Notes under the pieces: generated by a model | Told to the model about the DNA's origin: nothing | The model's database searches: none | Seen by the model: only the letters and a program-made list of their open reading frames with translations | Assembly: GCA_025602905.1 (NCBI GenBank) | Contig: JAHLKI010000014.1 | Coordinates: forward strand, 186,001-250,000 | Reading direction: 5' to 3' | Source: Phlyctochytrium arcticum | Taxonomy: Eukaryota; Chytridiomycota; Chytridiomycetes; Chytridiales; Chytridiaceae | DNA: 64,000 bases | Shown: positions 1 through 12,079 of the stretch, one piece after another | Layout: each line of letters opens with the position of its first letter | How positions within the stretch are numbered: the first letter of the stretch is position 1 | Made by a program: the position numbers and the translations under genes

Positions 1-1786
1 TCTCATGTTGGAAGACAGTTCGTGCTATATCACGGTGGGCAAAAAGCTAGCGCGTGCTTCCTAGGATGATACCGAGGAACGACGCAAAAACTAGAAGAGA
101 AAGGAAAAGGTTTAGACAAAAGTCTTCTCTCAAAGAATCCTCCTTTGTAAAGAAGAAAAAAAAATTCTGTTTGAATAACGTCACCGAGATTCTGGCAGCA
201 GATCTTGCTGCAAATGAAGTCCGCGGTACAAGGGCCCGCAACAGTCTTCCAGTTCCCAAGACTCCACAGCCAGGGCTATAGAGGGAAGAAGTAAACTCAC
301 CTCTTTTGCTAATTGGAATGGGATAAATTCCTGCTTTCTCTTGGAGCAAAAGCACAATTTCAGCAGCCAGAATTTCGAAGCGCTCCTGGTCACGTGAGCT
401 GCTATCTCAACGAGATTCGGCAAAAAGTTCTATGGCACTGCATCGTGGCAGACTCTATGCAGCTCATATTATACCATGCCAAATGGAGGGGCCAGGGAGC
501 AGCCAATAGGACGAAGGAGCGAGCAAAGTACGACAAATCCCAACAAAGGAGAACCAACATAACGACCAAGTGAAAGTGATTATGGCGCACATTGATCCTA
601 TTTCATGTCTGGGAGTTGCGCGAGAGGTCCAGATGCATTGGATATCTTCCCATCGAGGTTCAGATCGAGGTTGGCCACCTCCACGAAGGGCAAACATAGG
701 ACAGGTTTTGGATAATGTACAATGCGGCCGAAACCACAGATCGTAAGCCAGATCACAGTCTAGGGATGCTCTCTCCTACCACTTCGTCCACTACAATTCG
801 CTGTGCATTGATTTGCAATATTGAGGGATGGCTTAACGGGTCGACGGGAAGACACAAGGTGATCCATATGGTGGTGTGCGCATTGGATGTCATGAAGGAT
901 GCTCGCAATGTCTCTCCTTGCCAGGGCGTTGCTCTTATCTCAAGCTACATGCATACTACAGAGTATAGGCATATCTAGAGCAACGGATCGCAGCGGAATC
1001 AACGGAATGAGAGCGAAACAAATGGGTTTTCCACTGATACTAAGAAGGTTCAAAGCTATGGAATAGCAAACAACTCCACCTCTCCGGGACTCGTCGTGGC
1101 ACCTAATCGCTATCCAAGTATGTGAACGAATAACTGGTAATACTTGCATTCATTCTCGTCGACAAAACATGTATATACTCGAGTACAATGAAAAGTCGAA
1201 ATTGCCCAATCCCACGCTGGTTGGAACAAAGGCCGCTGGGGAGCCGTATGTCGCGCTTTCTTTTTCTGAGCTCTGGAGGTGTTGGCTGGCCGTCGAAACC
1301 TTAGATCCCAGCTCCTCCCGGCAGTTGCAAATCTCCAACAACGAAGAAGGTGGAAGTAGTAGATCGGCACCCGCACTTGGACGAATCCCCTGCCTCTGCC
1401 TGACAGTTGCTTCACGCCCGCCGCCCCCAGTGTCCCAACGGCGCCTCTCCTGGAGGACAAGCAAGCAAGCTCCGGCACCGCAACAATCTTGCATAAGCCG
1501 AGACTAAAACACTCAGGACGCCGACGATCGTTAGACTCAGAGCAGCAATTGCGAAACCCTTTGGCGTTATAGCAGCAGCAAGTCTTTCGGTAAAGGGCAA
1601 GGGCAAAAAGTAAACTCTCTGAACAAAGCTCGCGCGAAAAGCAGATCAAACAACTTTTGTGCAGCGGCTCTCGTCAACGAGAATCATTGAGGCCAGAGAT
1701 AAAGTGAGGAACGCCGTTGTTCCCAGAGTGATTCCAAAGGAGAGGTTGCAACGAAACTTTTCTACGGTCCGCAGAGCCGGGAAGAG
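1..1786. other. Region without a supported gene
   Basis: I find no open frame with a recognisable domain or convincing exon chain here. On the minus strand at about 1412-1790 two hydrophobic stretches share one frame (including TAFLTLSLASMILV and FAIAALSLTIVGVLSVLVSA), but a TGA lies between them. The only GT..AG pair that would remove it spans about 36 bp, shorter than any other intron in the window. The stretch could be a small two-helix membrane protein or a relic. The right part must hold the promoter of the ceramide synthase gene that starts at 1787. Confidence 0.4.
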
Positions 1787-3209
1787 ATGCACGCTGCGTC
1801 ACCTGCGGCCGCCGCCGGGTCTACCACCTTCTCCTTCCTGCCTGTGCAAATGCTTCGTCCACTGTCCCAGTACTTGCCTTCACCACCTGTAGAATGGCGA
1901 CTCCCAAAGTTCATCTCGCAAACCCGTAATCAAAACTTGGATCTGCCTGGCGATCTACTCGACTTTATATGGTTTACCATCGGATGGGCCATCATACATT
2001 GGCTTCTTAGCAAGTATGTCTTTCAGGTACGATCTCTTGATGACACTTGTCTGAAGAGTTTCTGGACATGATACTGACATGTATTCTTTTACAGCCACTA
2101 GCGGAAAGACTTGTTGAACTGACGCCATCGGACACCACATCGTCGGAATCGATCGGAAATCACGCTTTATCTGGCGGACTGAATCGTGACGCTTTGGAAG
2201 GCAGCTTTTCATCAACCGCCAGCAAGTCGGCTCCTAAAGTGCGTTCGCGTAAGCCTGCGTTGAATGCTTCCACGCAGCAGCAGCAGAAATGCCGGACAAC
2301 TACCGGACGCTCGAGTCGGGGACTTTCAAACAAAACTCCCCTGCCCGTGGCAGACAATCGCGTAAAGTTCCATCTTTCGGCTTACAAACTGGTAACCTAC
2401 GGTGCCAGTACCATCACCGGCCTTTATATGTTATATCATGAAGACTGGATGCTCCACCCTGACCAGTATTGGTTACGAATCGCCCAACCCGGGATGATGT
2501 CTGACCTGGTCAAGTTTTACTACAAACTTGGTTTCAGCTCATACCTATACGCGTCAATTCACATCTTTTTTGAGCCCCGCCAAAAGGACTTTCCGATCAT
2601 GGTCACCCATCATATTGTTACCTTGGCACTGATATTCTTGTCCTATTTCTGGCCAATGTACCGTGTCGGTTGTGTCATCTTATTTTTGCACGACTGCTCT
2701 GACCCTATCATGGAGTTGGCGAAAATGGCATTGTACTCGGGGAAATCAAAGGTAGCGCATCCTGGTTTACACTTCGGAGTTATCTCATACTAAACTCACA
2801 CAATCGCTTATTAGGCTGCAGATGGCTTATTCGCTCTTTTTGCGGCGGTGTTCATTTACACACGAAATTGGCTCTTCCCGGTTTACATTATCCGATCATG
2901 CTAGTATGTTTGCTTCATCATATTGTCCCTTGGCATGACCGAAATTGACAATTTCTTTTCCAGCGATTTCACATTCGGTGATCCTCTTAATCCGCCCCAT
3001 CTCTTCAACCCAGCACGGCTCTCAGTATACTTTCTATGTATTCTGGAAGCGTTCCATATTTATTGGGCCTCACTGGTACGCGTTCGCAAAGGTTTTGATA
3101 TAAACTCATGAAGCATGCTCATCTGGACTATTTGCAGATTGTGAAAATGGCGAAAAAGGCCATTATGGATAAGGGGGTCAGCGATGACATGCGAGATAAG
3201 GATCAATAG
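1787..3209 (+). CDS. LAG1: Ceramide synthase (TLC domain, Lag1/Lac1 type)
   Basis: This is predicted to be an ER multi-pass membrane enzyme that N-acylates sphingoid bases with fatty acyl-CoA to make (dihydro)ceramide. Exons are 1787-2026, 2095-2751, 2815-2903, 2964-3075 and 3138-3209. They sum to 1170 nt and encode 389 aa. The TLC domain covers roughly residues 120-340. It carries the Lag1 signature: a His pair in VTHHIVTLALIFL followed by LHDCSDPIMELAKM. These match the conserved HH and the D-x-S-D motif of ceramide synthases and separate it from TRAM proteins. Several hydrophobic helices surround the motif. A Ser/Arg-rich soluble linker (about residues 90-190) lies between the first helix and the TLC core. 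The start is the first ATG of the open frame. The C-terminus is short and basic. Function is known for the family; the assignment here is by motif. Confidence 0.9.
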
Positions 3210-3715
3210 GACTTTATCGTTTGTGTTGCTACAACCCTCCATTCCGTACTTTATTCCTCGTCAACAAACTCCTGTTCTCCAATCCCCCCCTCATTGAATG
3301 CGAGTCACGGACACTTTACAGACCTCAAATTCGAAAAAAAGCGGCGGGATTTTATGGGACGATCCCCCTTCCCTTCCGCCGGTACAAATTTCCACCTCAG
3401 ATTATAGACACATACCACTTTTCATTCATCTTTTCAACCGGTTGTACTGCAAAGCACCCCTCTCTCTGGCCCTCCCTACCTTTTTATTTTGCTTGTTTTT
3501 GTTACTTTTTTTTTGTTTTCTCTTATTTTGTAGAATCAACATGTCATTGGATGCTTGTTGATTTCCTTTTGGTTAGCTTGGACCACAACATGCGCATGTC
3601 CGTAATTCATTCAGTCGCGCATAGCGTTTTTCATGGGAAAAGTATCTAATTCGCAACTAAACGAGAATCGAGTACATGTGCGCAGCAAAGGTAGACCTAT
3701 CATTATGCTGGGAAA
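3210..3715. other. Convergent intergenic region
   Basis: About 500 bp lie between the 3' ends of the ceramide synthase and the anillin-like gene. The stretch contains pyrimidine-rich tracts (about 3480-3530) and no open frame with coding character. It should contain both 3' UTRs and polyadenylation sites. Confidence 0.5.
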
Positions 3716-6700
3716 TTAATTCGGCGCAGCATCTCTCGAGTTTTCCTGTGTCTCGCTCTTCCCAACCCTTGCCCTCCAGCTCTCCAGCGCCTTGGTCCAA
3801 AGTGGTACTTCATATTTACTGCCATTAATCACTTCGTTCAACGCACGGTGCCACATTTCCGCCAAATCTTGTGCCTGCCAGATTTGTCGTGGTTGCGCGG
3901 ATTCTTGGGCAGTATTCAAGGAGTCGCTTGTGGATTGGTATATTGCCGTATCAGCCGGATCTACAGCCAATACGACTTCGCGGCCATCACGGAACGAGAG
4001 GATGAGGGATGTCGAGGGGTCTGGAGGTTGAAGACTTGTTGTTGCAGTTTTTGAAGAAGGGGGCGCCAGCGGAGGTGGTTGGGTGGACAGCAACACCTCG
4101 TCAGAACGAGTTCGGACGCGCGCATTCGGGGTGTAGGGACCCCACCGATCCAGCATTCCCAAGTCCATCTTCAGTATTTGCTCGCCATGGCTCTGTTCTA
4201 ATGGGCGAGGTAAGGCTTGAATTGGCGTTGCAGTCGTTAAGTTCGTGTCTGAAGCGTTCTGTGGGGGCGGGATGGGAGAGCAAGCGGATGGGGAGATTTC
4301 AATTGGTTCATCCTGTGATGAGGGCCATGGGTTATGGACGACGTGGGGTTTTTGATCGGCCGTATATACGTGTAATGTTGATCCCTTTAACTTGTAATAC
4401 CGTCTTTCGTATTGCTTTATGGAGCGCGGGTTAGTTGCAGTATCTGGGCATGAGCTGAGCGCCTTGATTCATACCTCTTGAACATCGGCCCCCAGCTGAT
4501 ACAGGTGCCCTTCCATAGAAGGTGCATCATTCCACTCCAGTATCCGGATGTGCAGGTCATACTCATCGTAGGATTGAGGCAATAGCGTATACTACAAATG
4601 AGTGTCTCAATAATCAGCTTTGCGCAGGTGAGAAACTAAGTACTCACATCCAGTTCATCCATGAACGGCAGATACCCTACATCACAGACAATGTCTCCAA
4701 CACGATCCCCGTGGACCAACCCTCCCTCCCATTGAAGGGTATGGCATGGAAAGACGTGGGTGTGAAGTGTACCCGTTGCGTCCGTCCACATTGATGCATC
4801 AAATTTCGACTCGGCGACAAGAAGGGAAAATGGCGGAATTGGAGGTTGTGATGATGGTGGAATCGGGCTTGATTGCGCCGGTTTTAGAGAATTAATGGAA
4901 GAGCTGGACGAGTTGGACGTAAACCGTGCATCAGTGCTCAGATGTGGAATTCCTTTCATGACACTGCCACCCCCGTCCTCCTTGACACTAGTACCTTTCT
5001 TTCCCCCGCCGCCCGACCCGACGCTTCCCCCCCTAAACAGCGACAGGAACCCCGCGCGTTTCTTCTCGCTATCCTCTCGCTTGGATTTCCCCTTGGTCGG
5101 GGAGGAATTCAGCGACGTGCCCGTGGTGTACGACGACAAATTTGACGATGTCCCCGACGACCCTTGCTGCGCTTCAACCAAAGGACGCGCCTTGAGGTAT
5201 ACCATAAACGACATGGGATGGGTCGGCAGTAATGGTCTAGCTTATCCTGTTAACAAAAGGTTTGCCATGGGGGAGAAGTTGTAACCTTACATCTCGCATT
5301 CGAATTCCATCAGGGCTACGGTCTCTCCTGCGGCCAGCATGACTGTCGTTTCCCACTGATATGTACGATCCGCAGAGTCTTGCTTAATGTTTATCGTAAT
5401 GTCTACATCTAAAATTACAATGTTAGCCAAACTTCGTGGGAAGATTAGCTGCCTTGAGTACGAGAATCTTACTGACCTTGATCTGTAGGTATCTCTATGT
5501 TTTCCATTCGATGGACTTTAATGTTGTATTAGACAACATAATATTGATGACACCAAATCAGCAACCTACTTTTTAGATACAATACACCGGTCCGGCCATC
5601 AGGATGCTGCGTTTGAGCGTGTTGCTTGCCGCCCTGCGACGTCAGGGTTATACGACCAGCCGGAAAAATGCGTCGCTTTTCAAACTCTCCCTTCCAAGCT
5701 CTCTGTAGAGTCATTAATGTGAATAATTTCCCCGGAACAAACACACCGCTATAAAAAAAAAGTCGTACCCCAAATGTAACACGTTTGCGTCCTTTTCGCT
5801 TTTTATCCCTCCAGACCAGACATCCTCCTTCCACGGCTACGCCTTTTCCAGCCCCTTGCCCGGCACCAGGTATCGTTGTGGGCCCAATGATGACGTCGAC
5901 CAAGCTGGCAAGTGAGTCTGTACGGATTAATCGTGGAGGATGTCCTTCCGCGTCCAGGCGTTCATTACCAGCTGAGCACTGAGTCGCTGCTGGTTCTTCG
6001 CTTGTTGTGTCAAGGGTGGAGACATCTTCCTCAACAATGGTGCTCGCGAGGGTTATGGGTGTGACTGTTGGTGGGAGAAGGTAAGCTGCACGCGAAAAGC
6101 GCCCGTCTTTATCAGTCCCTTACCCTGTCCTAGACTATCTCGTCGATACAGAAGGGGCCTAGCCTCTCCAACTTCTTCTCTGATGTGAATGGTTTCGGAT
6201 AACTTGGTTTCTCTTGCCACCGCCACGTTATCCCCTTCCCGATGCTTCTCAGCTGCATGACCGCCCGAAAGCGAATGGCCAAGCCCAGATCCCATGAAGG
6301 CGCCTACCCAATCTGAATCTTCAAACAATGATCCGATGGCTAAAGATGGTACTTGAAGGCGGGATGGGCTCCATATACGCTTGAGTTTGGTTTTGAGCGT
6401 GGAGGGTATAGATGCACTACCGTTTGGACATTGCTCTGATGCAGGCACTTGTAAAACGTCAGGGGCACTGGGTGTCTCTAAGTCTATTGGTTTGACTACC
6501 GACAGAACTGTGGCCGTCTGCTCGTCAACCTTTTCCCCTGCGAGGTCTGCTTGGTCATTTACAATCGCTTTTTGGGGTCCATCTGCGTCAGTTTCTGCAG
6601 ACTTGGAAAGTGGGCGACTGCTACTTTGGTTTTCTGTAGTCGGTGGCACGGACGATTTTTCCAAACTATCTATCGGCAAATTACTTGTGATTGTAGACCC

Positions 6701-8501
6701 GGTACCAAGACCCTCAGCATCATCAGCTAGTTGTCCAATGTCAGATGCTTCGATAACAGCTTCAGGTATAGTAGAAATCGCTTCTGCCGGGGGAGGCAAC
6801 GGAGTAGAATTTTCGGCATTCTGAGCAACTACCGGCAACTCTTTTACCGTAGGTTCCGAGACTGTCTCGTCGCGCGCAGCATTTTCCGCGATCCCGTTCC
6901 CACTCTCATGCAGCTCGACATTACCGACTGTCCTATGCATCTCATCTCTCTTCGTATCTGACGCTGTGCCGTTCGTCGCTGGTACCGAACTAGGGGCAAG
7001 TTCGTGTTGCGAAGGAGCGTCTTGCTTGACTTTCGATGTCTCTTCTTGTTCGGGAATATCAACAAGGTCCTTGCTTCCACTTCCGTTGGCCCAAAATCCC
7101 TCATCCCAAATTCCGCCACGCTTTGGGGACTTGACTGTCCGCTTTTGATTCAAATGTCCGGGCGCCTCTTGTTGAACACTTTGCTGCGCAGTATGTTGGT
7201 AATTTTCCCGCTGCAGTTTTTGCGCAAAAGATTTCGACAAGGAAGCTTGAACTGGCAAAGCCGCCACGTTTCCAAAAGGTGATCGGATGGGTGATGTCTG
7301 GCTACAATCGGGTTCCACTCTGGATGTTGTGACCGTTGGGGTTGAAGGAGCGGCTGTGCCTTCCAGCAGCTTCGCAGGAGATGGTGACCGCGAACTTGTC
7401 CGCAAAAGTGCTTCATCGGAGAATTGCTCTTGTAGCATTTGCATTGTTGTTCTCCCGGTTTTCTATAAAAATGGATTACGATTTGCTTTCATCGGTCATT
7501 GAGATGGTGACGCTTACCCTCGTCAACTTCCACGATCCTGCAGGCTGAGATGTTGCCCGATCGGCGAGAAGAAATGGATTGCGCTTCACCGACCACGTTG
7601 AGGGGGCCATGGCTGTTGGAAATTCATCTGGTGTGGCATGAGGGAGAGTTGATGCCTTTGAGGCAGCTTTTCCTGAGTACGGGGCGGTGTCCGCCGGTGT
7701 AGACTCCTGGGGTGTATGGTTTTCTAATGTAGTAGCTGTTGGTTGAGGGTCGACACTCTCTTGAGAATTGCTCGATAGCACTGGGGGCGGGGTAGTGGCT
7801 AGTTCAACTGCCTTAGATCTCCACTCCTGACTCCAATTCCTACTTGTTCGCCTTTTCCCTGTCACGTCCTCCTTCACCTTTTCATCACCTTTCTCCCCCG
7901 ATTCAGTGTCATCCTCAAAATCTACTCCGTCAACGTTCGCGCTGTTCCACAACTGCCCCCCGCTCATGGTAATATCCTGTCCTTTCCTGCGCCCTTTGCG
8001 CAGCGTTGGGTATCGATGATAGGGCATATCTTGCAGTCCCCCCTCCTCGCTTACAGATTCGGCCATGACAGCGAAACGACGGGTGGTAAGACGTTGAGGC
8101 TCTTGCTGACTGCGTTCGGCCTGTAACTCCTCAGGCCATGCTTCCTGTAACAGAATTTTATCTTGGGCTTCAGATTCCGCAGGGGTGTCAGAGTTTCTGG
8201 TCTTGATGCTGATCGCGGGAGTCTCTCGCTTTACATCAGTGTTGAAATTGGTATTCTCTCTATTCTTATTCTTCAGAGGTGCATTATGATCGGAAGATTT
8301 CTTCTCAATTGATCCCGAGTTTCCGCCCTTGACCGTCAAAAACGGACTCTTGCTGACTGCCCCCCGCGCCTTCAACACAGACATGTCCACCCCGGCAACT
8401 TGGTGAACATCTTGCTCCTCCTCGCGATTCTCATGATGAGCAGACGTTGGTGAATCGGCGGCGGGGGCTACGGTCGGTTGATGTTGATGGGAACCTTTCA
8501 T
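3716..8501 (-). CDS. Anillin/Bud4-like protein (anillin-homology region plus PH domain)
   Basis: Nine exons on the minus strand: 8501-7518, 7462-6124, 6064-5769, 5702-5570, 5515-5477, 5408-5291, 5236-4648, 4591-4475 and 4414-3716. They sum to 4314 nt, or 1437 aa. Residues 1 to about 870 are Ser/Thr/Glu/Pro-rich and look disordered. From about residue 905 comes a C2-like anillin-homology region (GRTGVLYLK, IHRMENIEIP, FMVYLKARP). It is interrupted by about 120 residues of Ser/Gly-rich sequence and resumes with FSLLVAESKFDASMW. A C-terminal PH domain follows (GHLYQLGADVQEQYERRYYK, then SLILSFRDGREVVLAVD and a tryptophan-containing last helix, AEMWHRALNEVI). In fungi such proteins (Bud4, Mid1/Mid2) bind membrane and septins and place the division or budding site. 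The family call rests on domain order and local motifs. The exon at 5515-5477 is only 39 nt. The 7462-6124/6064-5769 junction has an alternative acceptor at 6086. Confidence 0.75.
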
Positions 8502-8859
8502 GACTGATGTGGATAATGACTTGCTTACACATGGCGAGAAAAGAAGACTATTAGTTTAGTCAAAGAACATTGGAGAGTATAGGTCATTTGTATTTCAGCT
8601 CACCCCAAGTCATAAAATATCCCACCCTTTATAGTAAGACGTGAGGTGCCGAGCTGATGTCACAAAACTCCGCTCGTGTCATTAACCAGAACCCACGTCA
8701 AAAATTTCCCAAAGTCCCACGGTTGACCACTAGCACTATGTACTTCTGAATCTGAGCAAAAGAAGAGTGTATTTATTCGATCTTGCTAGCCCTTTGGGGG
8801 CCATTCTTTGTGGCTAGTTTGATCACGAGATGCATGGAAATAAATAAAGCCGACTTCCA
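8502..8859. other. Intergenic region upstream of the anillin-like gene
   Basis: This 5' flank of the minus-strand anillin-like gene runs into the Fanzor relic. No further gene is supported. Remnants of the missing N-terminal half of the Fanzor might be expected here, but I could not recognise any. Confidence 0.4.
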
Positions 8860-9567
8860 AAAATTAAGGTCAAGGGTGGTTGTGTTTGGGGGATTGATCC
8901 CAACAGACGCGATCCCTTCTACGCCGTCAACAACCGCGGGGAACGGCACAAGGTGTCCAACGCTCAATACTATCAGCTCTGCGGTTTCACGGATGCCCGA
9001 CGGAAGAGAGAACGTCGGCTCCGCAGGGCACTGATGGTTAGGCAGAGTCTGGACATGTTGTCGTCTCTGATCATCTTTGACAACTCCTGGCGTGCCCTCC
9101 TCCCAAACCTCGCGATAATCTTGGACCACTACTTTCACCCCCAGCACCGTCGGTCAACGTTCAACACCTATATTCGGACGCAAATGGCCTGGAATTCAAT
9201 GCTGGCACTCTTTGACAACAGCGTCGTCGCTATGGGAGCTGCCCTTTTTGCCCACAACAGCCGTGGCCACCGGTCTGGACCCGTCAAACAGTTACGACAA
9301 CAACTGTCACGTCGAGCACTTCAGCTCCGACTTATTGGCGAGTACAATACCAGTCGGGTGTGTCACCGCTGCCAAGGGTTTTTTGGTGGTCGCCAACGCT
9401 GGTGGGCATTGAGGATTTGTAGAGATGTTTGTGGCGGCCGGATCATGAACCGCGACTCAGATCCACTAGCGACACCCCCCTACAACACTAGCGGGGATAG
9501 GAATGGCGGAGGGAGCTGTGGGGAGGGTCCTGGATCAGCAATGAACTCGTCATACTGTCTTCTTTAA
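8860..9567 (+). pseudogene. Decayed Fanzor (eukaryotic TnpB-like, OMEGA RNA-guided nuclease) relic
   Basis: One open frame (stop at 8845, next stop at 9565) carries the C-terminal RuvC half of a Fanzor-type protein. In order it shows a RuvC-I-like segment (WGIDPNRRDPF with its Asp), then GFTDARRKRERRLRRAL, then VVAMGAALFAHNSRGHRSGP. Next comes the zinc-ribbon region (LIGEYNTSRVCHRC, later RICRDVCGG), and finally a RuvC-III-like IMNRDSDPL where intact relatives end in NRD-x-NAA. The frame has no in-frame ATG before RuvC-I, the N-terminal domains are missing, and the tail after the NRD motif is unlike the family. It is therefore most likely an inactive, truncated copy. Fanzors are known RNA-guided DNA endonucleases carried by eukaryotic mobile elements. 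I see no clear terminal inverted repeats or guide-RNA end. Confidence 0.72.
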
Positions 9568-9798
9568 GTTAGTGATTTGATTGTATAGATATTATAGCTA
9601 TACAGTTGTATTCTTTTGTTGGTAATAGGGTGAATGTGACAAAATTATTGGAAAACGACTGTGAGCTGGTCTATCTAGGAATATATGAGGGGAACTATAT
9701 AATACTACGGATCTATGGAATATGTGTGCAAATGAGGAGGTGCTTCCTGGAGGCAGAAAGGGGCTAGCATTGGAGAAGGGGCGGGGTAAAAGTCACAC

Positions 9799-10389
9799 CT
9801 AAAGTCCAACCATAGTGAAGATTGTACCGGCTACTGCAACGGCAGCCCCCAGAATCGAATACGACACCTTGGCGCCATTGTTCTTGGCCTCCTGGGTAGC
9901 GAATGGGTTGGGTCCAGTCGTGGCTGTTCCGCTTGAGACTCCAGGGCCTTGCGCACCCAGGATGCCAGCTGCACGTCGCTTGCAAGCGTCAGCAGGCAAG
10001 TTGACTCCTCCCTGAACCTGTAGCCCATCGAAATCGCAAGCAGCGGTGGTTCGTAAACAGGTTACCAAAGCCGTCAACTGTGGGGAGGCCGTGCAGAGAG
10101 AGTCGGGGGTGAAATTTTGGAGACAGGCGAGGCGCTTGGGACTATCGCATTTGCTCACAATGGGGACGGTTGCGTTGCCGGTAGGGGTTGCTCCAGGAGC
10201 GAGAGTGGCCGTTACTGTTCCTGTTGGGAGAAGAGTTGTAGTTGCTGCTGGAACTGTGGAAGGAGCAAGAGTAGGTGCTGCCACGACAGAGGTAGCACCC
10301 GGGATGGCAGGTACAGCAGGATCCTGCGCCTGTGCAAAAACGCTAGCAGATCCGAGAAAGACGACAGTAACAAAGCTGAGAACCTTCAT
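9799..10389 (-). CDS. Secreted Cys-containing, Thr/Ala/Pro-rich protein, probably GPI-anchored
   Basis: An intronless 196-aa protein. An N-terminal signal peptide (MKVLSFVTVVFLGSASVFA) is followed by about 50 residues rich in Pro, Ala, Thr and Val. Next is a central module with six cysteines (SKCDS, LACLQ, SLCTA, VTCLR, AACDF, DACKR). After a Gly/Ser/Thr spacer the protein ends in a hydrophobic tail with no charged end, as in GPI-anchor signals. The likely location is the cell wall or outer plasma membrane. The six cysteines are not spaced like a canonical eight-Cys CFEM domain, so I give no family. Its layout resembles the two small proteins at 48554 and 49733, which lack the Cys module. A TATA-like element lies about 55 bp upstream. 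Confidence 0.8.
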   Translation of the reverse strand: MKVLSFVTVVFLGSASVFAQAQDPAVPAIPGATSVVAAPTLAPSTVPAATTTLLPTGTVTATLAPGATPTGNATVPIVSKCDSPKRLACLQNFTPDSLCTASPQLTALVTCLRTTAACDFDGLQVQGGVNLPADACKRRAAGILGAQGPGVSSGTATTGPNPFATQEAKNNGAKVSYSILGAAVAVAGTIFTMVGL

Positions 10390-10442
10390 GTTTGATTGCT
10401 TTCCAGTGTGTAAAAAGGCTCAAGAGGTCAAGATCTCCTATT

Positions 10443-10450
10443 CTTATACT
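10443..10450 (-). promoter_or_regulatory. TATA-like element of the secreted-protein gene
   Basis: On the minus strand this reads GTATAAGA, about 55 bp before the ATG at 10389. It sits in the divergent promoter shared with the aminomethyltransferase gene. It is assigned by position and sequence only. Confidence 0.35.
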
Positions 10451-10608
10451 CGAATGTGTTGTGGAATTCAGGTTCTTTGCGGCCCACTTGTGCTTCGCCG
10501 CTCCGCTTGAATTGCGCAGCAGATCGCCACGAGCTTCCACAATTTCCCAACGCCGGCCATTTCGAGATCACCACAAATCCCCAACCCGATTTGACAAACG
10601 GAAAAAAA

Positions 10609-12079
10609 ATGCTCTTCTCTACCCGCCTAGTCTCAGCATCAACAAGGGCCGTGGGCACCACTGCCCGCCGCTCCCTCTTCCTTCGCGGCCTGTCCACTTC
10701 CCCGCTGAAAAAGACGGCTCTGCATGACTTCCACGTTGAGCAAGGCGGAAAGATGGTCGACTTTGCCGGATGGGCCATGCCTGTTCAATACGCGTCGCAA
10801 GGAGTGCTGGCCTCCCACATGTGGACCCGCCAAAAGGCCTCAATCTTTGATGTATCCCATATGTTGCAGACGCGGTAAGTTTCTATAGGACGATCGACGA
10901 TCGATCAGTACGGGTCTAATACGTTTATTTCAGATGGGTGGGAAAAGACCGAGTCAAGTTTATAGAATCACTGGTCGTGGGTGATATCGCCGCGCTACCC
11001 ATTGGATCATCCACCCTTTCTCTATTTACGAATGCTCAAGGCGGTATCATTGACGATACAGTCATCAACAACCAGTCTGCCGATGCCCTGTACGTTGTGT
11101 CAAATGCGGGGTGCGCCGACAAAGATTTGGCTCATATCCGGAGTCATCTGAAAGAATTTCAAAACAAAGGTGGTGACGTGGACGTGCAAGTCCTGGAGGA
11201 TCTATCACTCGTTGCATTGCAGGGACCTGAATCTACAAAGGTTTTGAAGGGGTTGTTGGGAAGTGGAGCGGGTTTGGACAACTTTGGCTTTATGACGAGC
11301 AAGTGGATGGATGTTGGCGGATTCAAGGTGTACATCTCCCGTTGCGGATACACTGGTGAAGATGGCTTCGAGGTCAGCACAACTCAAAGTCTCTATGTTG
11401 TAAGGAACACTCAAACTCCCCTTATTCACTAGATCTCGGTCGCGCACAAAGATGTTGTTCCGCTTACCCAAAAACTTCTTGACAACCCCGCGGTTGCCAT
11501 GGCTGGACTTGGTGCCCGTGACTCGCTGCGTCTGGAAGCCGGGTTGTGCCTGTACGGACATGACATTAACGATGCCGTCACGCCTGTTGAAGGCGGGCTG
11601 ACCTGGACAATCGGCCAGCGGCGCCGAACCGAAGGCGGATTTCTGGGCTCTGATCGCGTTTTAAGCCAGGTTGGAAAAGGCAAAGATGTTCCCCAACGAC
11701 GGGTAGGACTGATTGTGGAGGGTGCCCCTGCAAGAGAGGGTGCCGATGTAGTCGATACCGATGGAAATGTTATTGGTACGTCTTACTACTCCCCGCACCT
11801 TTTTCAACCTGCATTCTTAGCCTGACTCAATTCCTGTAGGTAAAGTCACGTCGGGATGCCCATCACCCGTACTGAAGAAGAACATTGCAATGGCATTGAT
11901 AAAGAACGGGTTCCATAAGACAGGGACCGAGCTGGCCGTTAAAGTTCGGAATCGCAACCAGAAAGCGGTGGTCACGAAAATGCCATTTGTTCCGCACAAG
12001 TACGTTTCAGAGCGTACCTTCTTTGTAAAATTTGCGCCTGACTAGAATTCCCCTTTTTAGCTATTACCGCGGAGTCTGA
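10609..12079 (+). CDS. GCV1: Aminomethyltransferase, mitochondrial (glycine cleavage T-protein)
   Basis: T-protein of the mitochondrial glycine cleavage complex. It transfers the aminomethyl carbon from the lipoylated H-protein to tetrahydrofolate, releasing ammonia. Exons are 10609-10874, 10934-11372, 11433-11775, 11840-11999 and 12061-12079. They sum to 1227 nt, or 408 aa, a normal size. Residues 1 to about 35 are Arg/Ser/Thr-rich without acidic residues, as in a mitochondrial presequence. Recognisable GcvT motifs are [70 protein letters not shown] and, at the C-terminus, MPFVPHNYYRG. The last exon encodes only six residues, yet it completes the conserved NYYRG end, which supports the model. 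It is divergent from the secreted-protein gene at 10389. Confidence 0.95.

Noticed and set aside
1110..1649. 179-aa minus-strand open frame
   Set aside because: Cys/Arg-rich composition typical of chance translation; no motif and no start context. The hydrophobic frame next to it is broken by a TGA.
6086..6123. 38-bp intron alternative in the anillin-like gene
   Set aside because: A 59-bp intron ending at 6065 keeps the same frame and fits the usual intron length in the window.
6381..6824. Plus-strand open frames inside the anillin-like gene
   Set aside because: Antisense shadows of a long coding exon with no recognisable motifs.
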